A stretch of DNA of 64,000 bases from Pseudothermotoga sp. (GTDB lineage: Bacteria > Thermotogota > Thermotogae > Thermotogales > DSM-5069), in the NCBI GenBank assembly GCA_025060105.1, contig JANXCS010000008.1, forward strand, positions 1 to 64,000, in the 5' to 3' direction. Position numbers and translations under genes: made by a program. Below, piece by piece: positions 1 to 8,956 of this stretch (within the stretch, counting starts at the first letter, position 1; each line of letters starts with the position of its first letter). The notes beneath the pieces were generated by a model that worked only from the letters and a program-made list of their open reading frames with translations, was not told the DNA's origin and searched no databases.

Positions 1-351
<351 letters not shown>

Positions 352-409
352 TTAAGATTCTAGCAAAAGGAACGTGGCAAAATGTTGGTGGAAGAAGGTG
401 TGAACGTTC

Positions 410-946
410 ATGGATAGAAGATGGTTAATGATCGTTGTGTTGATCGCACTCGCTTTTTGGATATCTGTCGTTCTATATTTCGGCACTCGGAATGCGAACG
501 TTTCGTCACAGCAAGCACGTTGGGCTTACAGAACATTGAAGAAGATCGACGAGCTGCTGGATTTTTCGAAAATGCCTTTGTTCATTCAACTCAAGGAAAA
601 ACTGAACAGACTTTGGTTTGGAAACAGAAAAATGCCAACGGTCGAACTCGTTCGAAAATCGGCGCACGTCGGTTTGTACATGGTGCTCAGTATCATCGCT
701 TTTTGGTTCGCGCTACTCTATTCACGTAAATTGCTCATGGCAATTCTCCTTGGTCTTTCTCTGCCTGGATTCGTTGCTGGCCTTGATGAATACCTTCAGC
801 AGTTCCGAGGAAGGGGAGCCTCGCTGAACGATGTCGTCATAGACATCTCTGGAACGATCGTCGGGGTGATTCTGTGTTCGCTCTCCCTCGGTGTCGGGAG
901 GTTCGTCAGGTTTCTTGCCAGAAGAAGATTTCGAAGGGTGGTGTGA
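410..946 (+). CDS. VanZ-like membrane protein
   Basis: 178-residue membrane protein with an N-terminal transmembrane segment, a soluble stretch of about 60 residues and three more hydrophobic helices. The core reads KSAHVGLYMVLS, then GLDEYLQQFRGRGASLNDV, the hallmark of the VanZ/TvzH family (conserved K..H near the first core helix, DE.hQ....R..s..Dv). VanZ confers low-level teicoplanin resistance in enterococci, but most family members are uncharacterised envelope proteins. An ATG six codons downstream is an alternative start. It ends 4 nt before the ferredoxin gene, so it is probably co-transcribed with it; a functional link to aldehyde oxidation is not evident. Confidence 0.75.
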   Translation: MDRRWLMIVVLIALAFWISVVLYFGTRNANVSSQQARWAYRTLKKIDELLDFSKMPLFIQLKEKLNRLWFGNRKMPTVELVRKSAHVGLYMVLSIIAFWFALLYSRKLLMAILLGLSLPGFVAGLDEYLQQFRGRGASLNDVVIDISGTIVGVILCSLSLGVGRFVRFLARRRFRRVV

Positions 947-950
947 GAAT

Positions 951-1361
951 ATGGCAAAAAAACTCACGGTGAAAGATAGGGAGCGATGTATCGGATGTTA
1001 CTGTTGTATGTTTGCGTGTACGCGCGTCTGGTATGGCGCTTTAGGGATAGAGAAGTCCGCCATGAGAGTGAAGAACTATCCTGGAGTCGAAGGTGCTTTT
1101 TCTGTTCGTGTCTGTCAAGCTTGTAAGCAACCAGAATGCGCTGCAGCTTGTCCAACCGGCGCACTGAGACTGGCCAAGAGGGGTTTCGGTGTCGAACTGG
1201 TGAGAGAGTTATGCACGCATTGTCGAAAATGTGTCAGAGCTTGTGCTGCGAACGCTCTCCAGTGGGACGAACAATTACAGATTCCCATCGCTTGTCGTCA
1301 TTGCGGAATTTGCGTGCGGTACTGTCCCACGAACGTTTTGACTATGCAGGAGGTGGTGTGA
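951..1361 (+). CDS. Four-cluster 4Fe-4S ferredoxin, partner of AOR
   Basis: 136-residue iron-sulfur protein with four Cys motifs: CIGCYCCMFAC, CQACKQPECAAACP, CTHCRKCVRAC and CRHCGICVRYCP. That is enough for four [4Fe-4S] clusters and resembles the electron-transfer subunits beside aldehyde oxidoreductases and dehydrogenases. The ATG at 951 is used because VanZ ends at 946 and GGTGGTGTGAGA lies upstream; a longer in-frame extension would overlap VanZ. Its stop overlaps the AOR start by one nucleotide (TGATG), which implies translational coupling. It most likely takes electrons from the tungsten enzyme and passes them to a ferredoxin pool. Confidence 0.85.
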   Translation: MAKKLTVKDRERCIGCYCCMFACTRVWYGALGIEKSAMRVKNYPGVEGAFSVRVCQACKQPECAAACPTGALRLAKRGFGVELVRELCTHCRKCVRACAANALQWDEQLQIPIACRHCGICVRYCPTNVLTMQEVV

Positions 1362-3121
1362 TGTACAGGATGCTTTCAATAGACCTTTCTTCGGGAAAGA
1401 TAGAGGAGAGAGACATCAGTGATATTTTCAAAAAGTTCATCGGAGGCAGTGGCGTTTTGACGTACTTAGCCGCACAGGAACTCACGAAAGAGCTCGATCC
1501 ATTTTCAGAACGTGCTCCCATATACTTCGCGTTGGGACCTTTGAACGGTTATTTTCCGAGCATGTCCAAAACGGTTGCTCTTTTTAAATCACCCCTGACT
1601 GGAGATCTCGGTGAATCACACGCTGGAGGTCGCATGTCCCTTGCGATGCTTTCGGCAAACGTCCACGTTCTCAGAATCGTTGGAAAAGCATCACAACCTG
1701 TTTATCTCTCGATAGACGGAGACAGAGTGGCGATGATCCCTTGCAGTTCACTTTGGGGCAGGAGTGCTCTGGCAACGGAGAGGATTTTGAGAGAAAAGGA
1801 AGACCACAGAAAAGGTAAGAAAAGTATCGTGAGGATCGGACCAGCTGGTGAGAGATTATCTCCCATCGCCTGTGTAACTGTCGATTCTTCGAGACACTTC
1901 GGAAGGCTCGGTCTTGGAGCCGTAATGGGTTCGAAAAACTTGAAAGCCATAGTGATTTCTGGTAGCGAATGTCCAAAGATCGAGAACAAGAAAGCTTATC
2001 AGGAACTGTATGATAGGATATTCAAAGAGCTCATAGAAAGTGAAAATACCTACAAATACAGAGATCTTGGTACCGCCGCAAACGTTGTACCCTTATCCAA
2101 AATCATGGGTCTTCCAACGAGGAACTTTTCTCAGGGTTTCTTCGAAAGTGCACACACGATAAGCGGAGAATATTTTGCAGACCACCTCTTGGCTCAGCAG
2201 ATCTCGTGTGCTCATTGTCCTATCGGTTGCATTCATATGGGTGTTTTCAGAGAACTCTTTGCAGATCCTCACATGTACAAGACCTTGAAGACTTCTTACG
2301 ATCATGAACTCATATATTCGTTGGGCTCAAATCTGAGTATCGCTAAAGCCGAGGAACTGTTGAAGATCATACATTTCGTTGAACGACAAGGCTGGGATGC
2401 GATAAGCATAGGTGTCGTGCTTGCGTGGGCTACCGAAGCCTTCCAGAGAGGTTTGATCACATTGGAGGAAACTGCCGGACTCGCGTTGAACTTTGGAGAC
2501 GCAGAAACTTATTTGAAAGTACTCGAAAATATCGCGATTGAAAGAAACGAATTTTACAAGGATTTGGAAAAAGGCGTCGCGTACTGTGCCAAAAAGTACG
2601 GAGGAGAAGAATTTGCCATATGTTTCAATAAGAATGAAGCGCCAGGTTACATGACTGGCCCAGACGCCTTCGTTGGTTACGCCGTCGGTGTGAGGCACTC
2701 TCATTTGGATTGTGCTGGATACAGCTTCGATCAAAAGTACCTTGGCCGCGCGGAAGATGTGGAAAAAGAAGTGAAAGCCATGTACGAGGAGGCTGTCTGG
2801 CGTATGATCACCAACAGTTTGGTGATGTGTCTGTTTGCAAGGGGTGTCTACACACCCAAAACAGTTTTGGAATGTTTGAACGTCGTTGGATATAATTTGG
2901 ATGAACAATCCCTCGATCGAGTGGCCCACACTATACACGGCATGAAGTACATCATCAAAGAAAAACTGGGCTTCGACTTTGCAAAGTTGAATCTTCCTAA
3001 GAAACTACTCACAGTTTACACGAGCAGAGGCAAAATGAACGAGGATAGTTTCAAAAAGAGAGTAGAATTTTATTCAAAACTCGTTGAAGAAGATAAAGAA
3101 CTAGCCTTACGCGCGGTTTGA
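1361..3121 (+). CDS. Tungsten-type aldehyde ferredoxin oxidoreductase (AOR family)
   Basis: 586 residues. The N-terminal AOR domain begins LSIDLSSGKIEE and contains GGSGVLTYL, GPLNGYFPSMSKT and SHAGGRMS (tungstopterin binding). A CAHCPIGC motif lies near residues 283-290 and a distal Cys near 490 (SLVMCLFARG). This matches the four Cys ligands of the [4Fe-4S] cluster in Pyrococcus furiosus AOR. The family oxidises aldehydes to carboxylates with ferredoxin as acceptor, in the cytoplasm. The substrate here is unknown; AOR, WOR-type and other subfamilies look alike at this level. The ATG start overlaps the ferredoxin stop. The 3' end overlaps the convergent exporter gene by 52 bp. Confidence 0.9.
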   Translation: MYRMLSIDLSSGKIEERDISDIFKKFIGGSGVLTYLAAQELTKELDPFSERAPIYFALGPLNGYFPSMSKTVALFKSPLTGDLGESHAGGRMSLAMLSANVHVLRIVGKASQPVYLSIDGDRVAMIPCSSLWGRSALATERILREKEDHRKGKKSIVRIGPAGERLSPIACVTVDSSRHFGRLGLGAVMGSKNLKAIVISGSECPKIENKKAYQELYDRIFKELIESENTYKYRDLGTAANVVPLSKIMGLPTRNFSQGFFESAHTISGEYFADHLLAQQISCAHCPIGCIHMGVFRELFADPHMYKTLKTSYDHELIYSLGSNLSIAKAEELLKIIHFVERQGWDAISIGVVLAWATEAFQRGLITLEETAGLALNFGDAETYLKVLENIAIERNEFYKDLEKGVAYCAKKYGGEEFAICFNKNEAPGYMTGPDAFVGYAVGVRHSHLDCAGYSFDQKYLGRAEDVEKEVKAMYEEAVWRMITNSLVMCLFARGVYTPKTVLECLNVVGYNLDEQSLDRVAHTIHGMKYIIKEKLGFDFAKLNLPKKLLTVYTSRGKMNEDSFKKRVEFYSKLVEEDKELALRAV

Positions 3122-5079
3122 ACCTTTTCTGGGAAGACAGAAGTCATCCAGATCAACGTGTAGGTCGAGGCTAAAGCCATCCCAACGCATATGAGTGCAG
3201 CTATGTGCACGTGGACTTTCATAGGTGATAGAAAGAGAACCGAAAAGCCCAGAGCCACACCGAACGCGTTGGCGAGTATTGGACGCCGCGTGAGTCGATA
3301 TGCTTCATTAGCAGAGTTATGTTTGACATAAGCACAACTGAAATGAATCGCGTAATCTATACCTGCGCCTAGAACGATGTTCAGCAAACAAGCACTCACA
3401 GCGTTGATGGGGACTCTGAAAAGGCCCATTGCACCGTAAAGACTAATCAAAGTTGCAGCGATGGGGACGCAACTTATAAGACCGAGTTTGAAATTTTTCA
3501 ACATCGATCCCATCATGAGTACGATGACGAGGAGTGCAAAGATCAAACTCACTTTCAAGTTCTCTACGACGAATTCGTTCATCTCCATGTACTTGAAATC
3601 TTCCCCTGATAGTTGGATGGATTTCACCGAACCCGATACGTGCGAAGATGCAACTTTTTCTATTTGGCTGTAAGTTTTCCTGTCGACGCGTTTCGGAAAA
3701 ACGATCATCAGCAACGAACTGTTCTTTCGATCGTAGAGCATACCTTCAGGTATCAACATTGGAATGAAACTACGTAGCGTTTGGGGAAAAATTTCAAAAA
3801 GATCAAGAATGGAGAAAGTTCTCACACAATAATCTTTCAGGCTCTCTCTAACCATCCTGAGTGTTTCAAGACCTTCTGAGCTCAACACATCGACGTTCAA
3901 ATCGATCTTCATGAATATGGGAACCTTTATGCCAGCGATGGTTTCAACCACTCGTGCACCCTTCATGACTTTCGAGCTAGGTCTGAAAAAGATGAGGGAA
4001 TGAAACTCTGATTCAACATTGAAGATGAACAAGCAGAAGAAAAAGATCATTGTGAAAAACCAAACCAAATTCCATCTCTTCCTCACCGATTGATCCGAAA
4101 ACTTTGTTTCAAAGTTCCTCTTAGGATCAATCAACGTTGCGATCGGAGGCAAGAAAACGAAGGTGACCAAACCCGATGTCCCAACACCGATTGCCCCACT
4201 GAAACCTAGTTCCCTCATCACCGGCGAGCTGGTCAAACCGAGGCTCAGAAAGCCAACGATTGTTGTGAGGACGGTCATCAAGAGCGCAACAAAAGTTTCT
4301 CGCATCGCCCTGTAAGATCTTTCGAATCTGTTTGGATCTTTTATCGCTAGGTACCTGCTGAAATAATGTAAAGCTGCTGAGCTGCCCATGATCAAAGTTA
4401 TGAACGGCATCAGGACGTTCTCCATAGTGACTGGTTTACCCACGAAAGCGTACGTACCTAGCAAGTAGACCGTTGTCAGTGAGCTTGGAAGGAACGCGAG
4501 TACCGCCGCCCAGAAATTTTTCAACGTGAAGAAAAACACCGCGAACATGACCAACAGAGCGATCGGTGTTAAATAAACAAGGATCATCCTCACATAATCC
4601 ATCGCCATAGCACCGATGTATGAAATTCCGAAGATGAATCCACCTTTCTTTCTCACAACCTGATGAATCTTGCGCGCAGTCGATTCTGGATTTTTCGAGA
4701 TAAACGCAAGTAAAAGAGCATATTCTCGGTTTTCAAATTGGCCGATGAGCTTGAGTTGCCTAGCCAAAGCACTGTTTCTGCCGATGGTCAAAGGAAACTC
4801 CAGCGGGTTGATGACCATAGAAATTTCATCAAATTTGCGAATTTCTTGGACGATAGCAGATACACCTGTTCGATCCTCACACGGAACAGCAACGATGGCG
4901 ATATCTTTGAGCGAAAAACTTTTGAACAGTTCCCTTTCGGCATGAACATAACGCGATTCTTTGGAAACTTGTGTTTTGAAATAGGCTCTCACCCGCAATT
5001 TAGGAAGCTGTGAGCCTGTAAGAATCCCGAGAATGAGCATGAGGACGAGTGACAACCAAGGTTTCTTTATCCAACCCAT
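3070..5079 (-). CDS. RND/MMPL-family exporter
   Basis: 669-residue integral membrane protein with the duplicated MMPL/HAE architecture. An N-terminal helix is followed by a soluble domain of about 120 residues and a first set of helices containing PFITLIMGSSAALHYFSRYL. A second soluble domain leads to a second set with VLGAGIDYAIHFSCAY. The GxGIDYAIHF motif in the distal half is typical of RND-type lipid or hydrophobe exporters driven by proton flow. No membrane-fusion protein or outer-membrane channel is adjacent, so it may work alone, as archaeal and Gram-positive members do. The cargo is unknown. It is divergent from tatD. Confidence 0.8.
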   Translation of the reverse strand: MGWIKKPWLSLVLMLILGILTGSQLPKLRVRAYFKTQVSKESRYVHAERELFKSFSLKDIAIVAVPCEDRTGVSAIVQEIRKFDEISMVINPLEFPLTIGRNSALARQLKLIGQFENREYALLLAFISKNPESTARKIHQVVRKKGGFIFGISYIGAMAMDYVRMILVYLTPIALLVMFAVFFFTLKNFWAAVLAFLPSSLTTVYLLGTYAFVGKPVTMENVLMPFITLIMGSSAALHYFSRYLAIKDPNRFERSYRAMRETFVALLMTVLTTIVGFLSLGLTSSPVMRELGFSGAIGVGTSGLVTFVFLPPIATLIDPKRNFETKFSDQSVRKRWNLVWFFTMIFFFCLFIFNVESEFHSLIFFRPSSKVMKGARVVETIAGIKVPIFMKIDLNVDVLSSEGLETLRMVRESLKDYCVRTFSILDLFEIFPQTLRSFIPMLIPEGMLYDRKNSSLLMIVFPKRVDRKTYSQIEKVASSHVSGSVKSIQLSGEDFKYMEMNEFVVENLKVSLIFALLVIVLMMGSMLKNFKLGLISCVPIAATLISLYGAMGLFRVPINAVSACLLNIVLGAGIDYAIHFSCAYVKHNSANEAYRLTRRPILANAFGVALGFSVLFLSPMKVHVHIAALICVGMALASTYTLIWMTSVFPEKVQTARKASSLSSSTSFE

Positions 5080-5125
5080 CGCTTATTTCCCTGATAGAAT
5101 TTTAACAAGAGGAGGGTTCAAGACT

Positions 5126-5893
5126 GTGAGGTTGGTCGATACACATGCACATCTCCATTTTCACCACTTCGAAAAAGATTTAGAACAAGTCCTTCAAAAA
5201 CTGGATTCGTACAATTTCGCGTTCGTCGTGAATGTGGGTATAAACATCGAAGATTCAAAAAGAACTGTTTCTTTTTGCGAAAAGCACGAAAAAATTTATT
5301 GTTCTATAGGAGTTCACCCGCACGAAGCGGGGAAAGTGAACGATGATTTTTTAGAAAATCTCGAACAATTACTGTCGTGCAAAAAAGTTGTGGCCATTGG
5401 TGAGTGTGGCTTGGATTATTACAGGATGTTTTCAGACAGAGATCAACAGAGAAGAGTCTTTGAAGCACAATTGAAGTTCGCAAAGGAAGTGGATCTTCCC
5501 GTCATAGTACACATCAGAGACGCTTACGCAGAAGCCTACGAAATCATAAATAAGGTGGGATTACCGATGAGAGGTGGTGTTGTGCACGCGTTCTCGGCGG
5601 ATGAAGAGTGGGCGCTGAAGTTCGTCGAACTTGGCATGTACATAGGTATCGGAGGTCCATTAACTTATCCATCCAACCACACACTCAAAAGGATCGTTAG
5701 AACGATAGGTATCGAGAACGTACTGAGCGAAACTGATTGTCCATATCTAGCTCCCCAACCTGTTCGAGGAAAGAGGAATGAACCAGTTTATGTCAGGTTT
5801 GTGGTTGAGGAGATCGCGAAAATTCTAAATATGAATCTAGAAGAAGTTTCCGAAAGGCTCGTCAACAATGCTGAGGAACTCTTCATGTGTTGA
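5126..5893 (+). CDS. tatD: TatD-family metal-dependent hydrolase / DNase
   Basis: 255 residues. DTHAHLHF near the N-terminus gives the first metal-binding His pair. SIGVHPHEA, AIGECGLDYY, PVIVHIRDA, GVVHAFS and SETDCPYLAP follow in TatD order and supply the remaining metal and catalytic residues. Members are TIM-barrel exonucleases/deoxyribonucleases acting on single-stranded DNA, with roles in DNA repair or quality control. The GTG at 5126 is chosen because GGAGGG lies 9 nt upstream and HAHL falls at the usual distance from the N-terminus; longer versions would run into the divergent exporter gene. The end overlaps the convergent MFS gene by 11 bp. Confidence 0.9.
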   Translation: MRLVDTHAHLHFHHFEKDLEQVLQKLDSYNFAFVVNVGINIEDSKRTVSFCEKHEKIYCSIGVHPHEAGKVNDDFLENLEQLLSCKKVVAIGECGLDYYRMFSDRDQQRRVFEAQLKFAKEVDLPVIVHIRDAYAEAYEIINKVGLPMRGGVVHAFSADEEWALKFVELGMYIGIGGPLTYPSNHTLKRIVRTIGIENVLSETDCPYLAPQPVRGKRNEPVYVRFVVEEIAKILNMNLEEVSERLVNNAEELFMC

Positions 5894-7058
5894 TAGCTTC
5901 GCTGTGTTTTGAGAACCACCGTAGCGCAGGAATGGAGACGAACAACGCCACGATGAAAATCAGCGAAGAAGTCATAAAAACCCATCTGTGTCCAAGTTTA
6001 CCAGCGATCTGAGTTGACAGCACGGGTATGAAAGTTCTACTGAAGATGTTCAAGCCTTGAAAGAAACCTTCCCACCTGCCAAGTTCCCGTGGTGATATAC
6101 CAAGCTTTATGGTTTCCTTGGCCGGGAACCACAAAATGAAACCTGCACCCATGATCACGTGAGCACCAAAGAAGAGATAAACGTTGGGAACAAACCACAT
6201 AATGAACGTGAAAGCTATCAATAAGGCACCAACAATCAAATTGATAACTGGGCCAAAATTGATTTTCTTCCTCCAGAAATAAAAAAGAACCACAGAAGCA
6301 GAGAAGATCATTTCGAAAAGGAAAGGAGAAGAACTGTCAAGTTTGAATCGATCCATGAGATAGTAAGAGATGATCAAAAAGCTCGAAAAGCTGAATGAAG
6401 TGTAAGCGAGATATTGATGCAACATGATCGAGATGAAGGCGCCGTTCGAGTTGGAAGCAAGCACGTGACCTTCATGTAAATTCGAACCAGTTTCAACGCG
6501 TGGCAAGATCTTCAAGAAAGAAAAAGCATAGAACAAATTTGCAAAGAAGATTGAAATGAAAATGGACAGCAAAAATCTTATATCCTTCATGTACCTTGCC
6601 AAAACAAAAACTAAAAAGAAATACACGGTAGCTTTAGTGGACTCCGTGATCAAGAATTGGGTGGAGTAGATTTCCTCACGCTCATTCGGGGGAAACAACG
6701 CTCTTTCATACATCACTTGACATGGATAAAATATGTCAGCAACGCCAAGTAAAAGCTGAGCCACCACGAAACTGTACACGTTACGTACAGCTGCGAACAA
6801 CAAACTACCACTAGCAAAGAAACTACGTGCTACAGCTAGACCGTAATTGACACTCATGCTTTCAAATTTTCTTCCAAGCAAATAAGTGAGCATTGCTTGA
6901 ACCACGTACGAAAAACTGAAAAGCCAGCCCAAATTCTCGATAGAGATGTTCAAAACCTTGCCCAAGGTTGGAGCAGCTATGATGGCAGAAAAGGAAAATC
7001 CTGTCAGAGAGTATATAACTAAATACCTCTTCACTTCCTTTGGTAGATTCTTCCACAT
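5883..7058 (-). CDS. MFS transporter
   Basis: 391-residue polytopic protein with about 12 hydrophobic helices and a central soluble loop (LPRVETGSNLHEG). This is the usual major facilitator arrangement. Small motifs such as YLLGRKFESM after helix 2 correspond to the loop 2-3 signature in degenerate form. The ATG at 7058 is preferred over ATG 7064 or GTG 7067 because AGGTG then sits 6 nt upstream. Substrate is not deducible; no enzyme of a clear pathway flanks it. It converges on tatD and is upstream-adjacent to a tRNA gene on the other strand. Confidence 0.7.
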   Translation of the reverse strand: MWKNLPKEVKRYLVIYSLTGFSFSAIIAAPTLGKVLNISIENLGWLFSFSYVVQAMLTYLLGRKFESMSVNYGLAVARSFFASGSLLFAAVRNVYSFVVAQLLLGVADIFYPCQVMYERALFPPNEREEIYSTQFLITESTKATVYFFLVFVLARYMKDIRFLLSIFISIFFANLFYAFSFLKILPRVETGSNLHEGHVLASNSNGAFISIMLHQYLAYTSFSFSSFLIISYYLMDRFKLDSSSPFLFEMIFSASVVLFYFWRKKINFGPVINLIVGALLIAFTFIMWFVPNVYLFFGAHVIMGAGFILWFPAKETIKLGISPRELGRWEGFFQGLNIFSRTFIPVLSTQIAGKLGHRWVFMTSSLIFIVALFVSIPALRWFSKHSEAINT

Positions 7059-7113
7059 ACTCATCACCTGCTCGTTCTTCTCATTATTAATTCAAGAGTA
7101 AATGAATCTACAC

Positions 7114-7141
7114 TTGAAATGAGAAGGCCCTTTGGTAGAAT
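7114..7141 (+). promoter_or_regulatory. Promoter of tRNA-Asn
   Basis: A -35-like TTGAAA at 7114-7119 and a -10-like TAGAAT at 7136-7141 are separated by 16 bp. They sit about 20 bp upstream of the mature tRNA 5' end, as expected for a sigma-A type promoter. Confidence 0.65.
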
Positions 7142-7160
7142 ATTTAACGAAACGAATCGC

Positions 7161-7236
7161 TCCGGCGTAGCTCAACCGGCAGAGCGGGTGGCTGTTAACC
7201 ACTAGGTTGCAGGTTCGAGTCCTGCCGCCGGAGCCA
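7161..7236 (+). tRNA. tRNA-Asn (anticodon GTT)
   Basis: Complete 76-nt cloverleaf. The acceptor stem TCCGGCG pairs with CGCCGGA, followed by discriminator G and an encoded CCA. The D arm holds GCTCAACCGGCAGAGC. The anticodon loop CTGTTAA gives GTT, and the T arm contains the GGTTCGAGTCC core. It is a single tRNA with its own promoter, followed by a terminator hairpin. Confidence 0.97.
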
Positions 7237-7264
7237 AAATCCTTAGATACATTTTCGATCGAAT

Positions 7265-7290
7265 GGCGGGTTGGACCCGCCGTATTTTTA
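7265..7290 (+). terminator. Terminator after tRNA-Asn
   Basis: GGCGGG (7265-7270) pairs with CCCGCC (7276-7281) around a 5-nt loop, followed by GTATTTTTA. It is an intrinsic terminator on the plus strand about 30 bp after the tRNA. Confidence 0.75.
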
Positions 7291-7322
7291 TGATGTCCTT
7301 GACCAATCCTTCGCAAGAAAAA

Positions 7323-7346
7323 CCGCTCCATCTCGGAGCGGCTTTT
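7323..7346. terminator. Second, probably bidirectional terminator
   Basis: CCGCTCC (7323-7329) pairs with GGAGCGG (7335-7341), with a T run on the plus-strand side (CTTTTA) and a longer one on the minus strand (TTTTTCTTG). It could back up the tRNA-Asn terminator and stop the minus-strand aldo/keto reductase transcript. The rest of 7237-7497 shows no gene I can support. Confidence 0.6.
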
Positions 7347-7497
7347 ATGTTGATTTTCAAATTAACAATTTGCCAGGTAGGCTGAATCAAAGATCCTACT
7401 TCTCCGAAATGTTCTTTGTTGCGTTCGTCGCAAAATTCAACCGTTTTTATTTTAGCAGAAAAAACCACCTCGAGAACAGCTACCATGCAATTTCATA

Positions 7498-8628
7498 TTA
7501 TTCCAACTCGCTATGAATTTTTTTGAAAAGTGAAGGGATCTCGAGTTTCTGTGGACATTTACTGAGACATTCGCCGCACTCGGTGCAAAAGGCGGCCGCT
7601 ATTTTTTGGCTCTTAAACCACGCGTAGATTCCCTTACCACCTTGTATGTCTTCGAACATGATCGCTTCATTGTACAGTCTGAAGTTAGCAGGTATATCTA
7701 CACCGTTTGGACAGGGCATGCAGTAACCGCACTCTGTACAATTGATGACGGTGAAGGATTCTAGAGTCTGCCTCACTTTCTCGATCAATTTCAATTCTTT
7801 TTCGCTCAAGTTGTTTGGAGTCAGAAGATTCGCTATTTGAACGTTTTCCTCCACTTGTTCGAAATTACTCATCCCACTCAGAATCACTGACACCTCTGGA
7901 AAGTTTGCAAGCCATTTGAACGCCCACTCAACGTTGGATCTTTCCCTATTTTCTTTCTCAAGGATGCTCATGACCTTTTTTGGCAATCTTGCAAGTTTTC
8001 CTCCCTTGAGTGGTTCCATTATTACAACAGCGAGTCCCTTCGAAGCCGCATAACGAAGACCTCTCAAGCCAGCTTGATAGTTAACATCCATGTAGTTCAG
8101 TTGAATTTGGCAGAAGTCCCATGAGTATCCATCCACTATTTCTTTGAAAACATGGTATTTATCGTGGAAGGAAAAACCGACAAACTTTATTTTCCCTTGC
8201 ATCCTCGCCCTATCGGAAAACTCAAAGAACCTGAAGGCTTTTATTTTTTCCCATCTTTCTTTTGTGAGCGCATGCATGAGGTACATATCTATATGATCTG
8301 TTTGTAGTTTTTCGAGTTGTTCATCCAAAAATTTGTCGAAATCTTCACAACTTTCCACCTTCCAAACAGGTGATTTGGTGGCTAGAAAAACTTTCTCCCT
8401 GTAACCGTCTTTCAGCGCTTTTCCAACAACTTTCTCGCTGTTTCCCCTATGGTAAGGGTACGCAGTGTCAATGTAGTTCACCCCATGATCGATCGCATAC
8501 CTGATCATCCTTATTGCTTGCTCCTCATCGATTTGTGATTCATCGTTGTTCACCACTGGAAGCCTCATGGCACCAAAACCTAGAATAGAGCATTTCGCAT
8601 TCGTTTTTCCAAAGTCTCTATAGAGCAT
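7498..8628 (-). CDS. Aldo/keto reductase with C-terminal 4Fe-4S domain
   Basis: 376 residues. The N-terminal AKR barrel keeps the catalytic tetrad context: YIDTAYPYHRG (Asp, Tyr), FLATKSPV (Lys) and DMYLMHAL (His). The C-terminal 100 residues carry two Cys motifs, CTECGYCMPCP and CTECGECLSKCP, as in the AKR-ferredoxin fusions common in Thermotogae and clostridia. This suggests NAD(P)H-linked carbonyl reduction with electron exchange through Fe-S clusters, in the cytoplasm. Substrate unknown. It is monocistronic: a promoter lies upstream, a hairpin downstream, and tRNA genes flank both sides. Confidence 0.88.
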   Translation of the reverse strand: MLYRDFGKTNAKCSILGFGAMRLPVVNNDESQIDEEQAIRMIRYAIDHGVNYIDTAYPYHRGNSEKVVGKALKDGYREKVFLATKSPVWKVESCEDFDKFLDEQLEKLQTDHIDMYLMHALTKERWEKIKAFRFFEFSDRARMQGKIKFVGFSFHDKYHVFKEIVDGYSWDFCQIQLNYMDVNYQAGLRGLRYAASKGLAVVIMEPLKGGKLARLPKKVMSILEKENRERSNVEWAFKWLANFPEVSVILSGMSNFEQVEENVQIANLLTPNNLSEKELKLIEKVRQTLESFTVINCTECGYCMPCPNGVDIPANFRLYNEAIMFEDIQGGKGIYAWFKSQKIAAAFCTECGECLSKCPQKLEIPSLFKKIHSELE

Positions 8629-8649
8629 ACTTCAACCTCCAAGAATGAA

Positions 8650-8678
8650 TATACAACATCTGAATCTGAGCTTGTAAA
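8650..8678 (-). promoter_or_regulatory. Promoter of the aldo/keto reductase gene
   Basis: Read on the minus strand, TTTACA (8678-8673) and TGTATA (8655-8650) are 17 bp apart. They lie just upstream of a GGAGGTTGA ribosome binding site and the ATG at 8628. Confidence 0.55.
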
Positions 8679-8725
8679 CCTCATTCGGAGAGATCCATCG
8701 ATCACGCTTTTTCCCAGAACGATCA

Positions 8726-8752
8726 ACAAAAAGGGAGCACAAATGTGCTCCC
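8726..8752 (-). terminator. Terminator of tRNA-Glu
   Basis: A perfect 8-bp stem, GGGAGCAC (8733-8740) with GTGCTCCC (8745-8752), has a 4-nt loop. On the minus strand it is followed by TTTTTGTTG, directly downstream of tRNA-Glu. Confidence 0.85.
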
Positions 8753-8767
8753 TCACGCTTAAATCAC

Positions 8768-8842
8768 TGGTAGCCCCACGGGGAATCGAACCCCGACCTT
8801 CGGACTGAGAATCCGATGGACTAGCCGTTATCCTATGGGGCC
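8768..8842 (-). tRNA. tRNA-Glu (anticodon CTC)
   Basis: 75-nt cloverleaf on the minus strand. GGCCCCA pairs with TGGGGCT in the acceptor stem (terminal G-T wobble), with an encoded CCA end. The anticodon stem is TCGGA/TCCGA with loop TTCTCAG, giving CTC. The T arm is CGGGG TTCGATT CCCCG. It reads GAG codons. Confidence 0.95.
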
Positions 8843-8853
8843 ACGCATTTTTT

Positions 8854-8880
8854 ATTATACCACATCTTTTACTCAGTCAA
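8854..8880 (-). promoter_or_regulatory. Promoter of tRNA-Glu
   Basis: On the minus strand, TTGACT (8880-8875) and TATAAT (8859-8854) are 15 bp apart, 12 bp before the tRNA 5' end. The hexamers are near consensus; the spacer is slightly short. Confidence 0.6.
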
Positions 8881-8956
8881 GCGATCGTTTTTATCGTATC
8901 TTGGTACTAAAAGTAGTATAAACTATTTTAAAGGATCTGTCCAGCGGGGGATGAAC

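Noticed and set aside
7092-7486. Minus-strand open frames with GGRTRTCNLVVNSHPLCRLSYAG-like text over the tRNA-Asn gene
   Set aside because: This is the reverse complement of a tRNA, a well-known source of false proteins.
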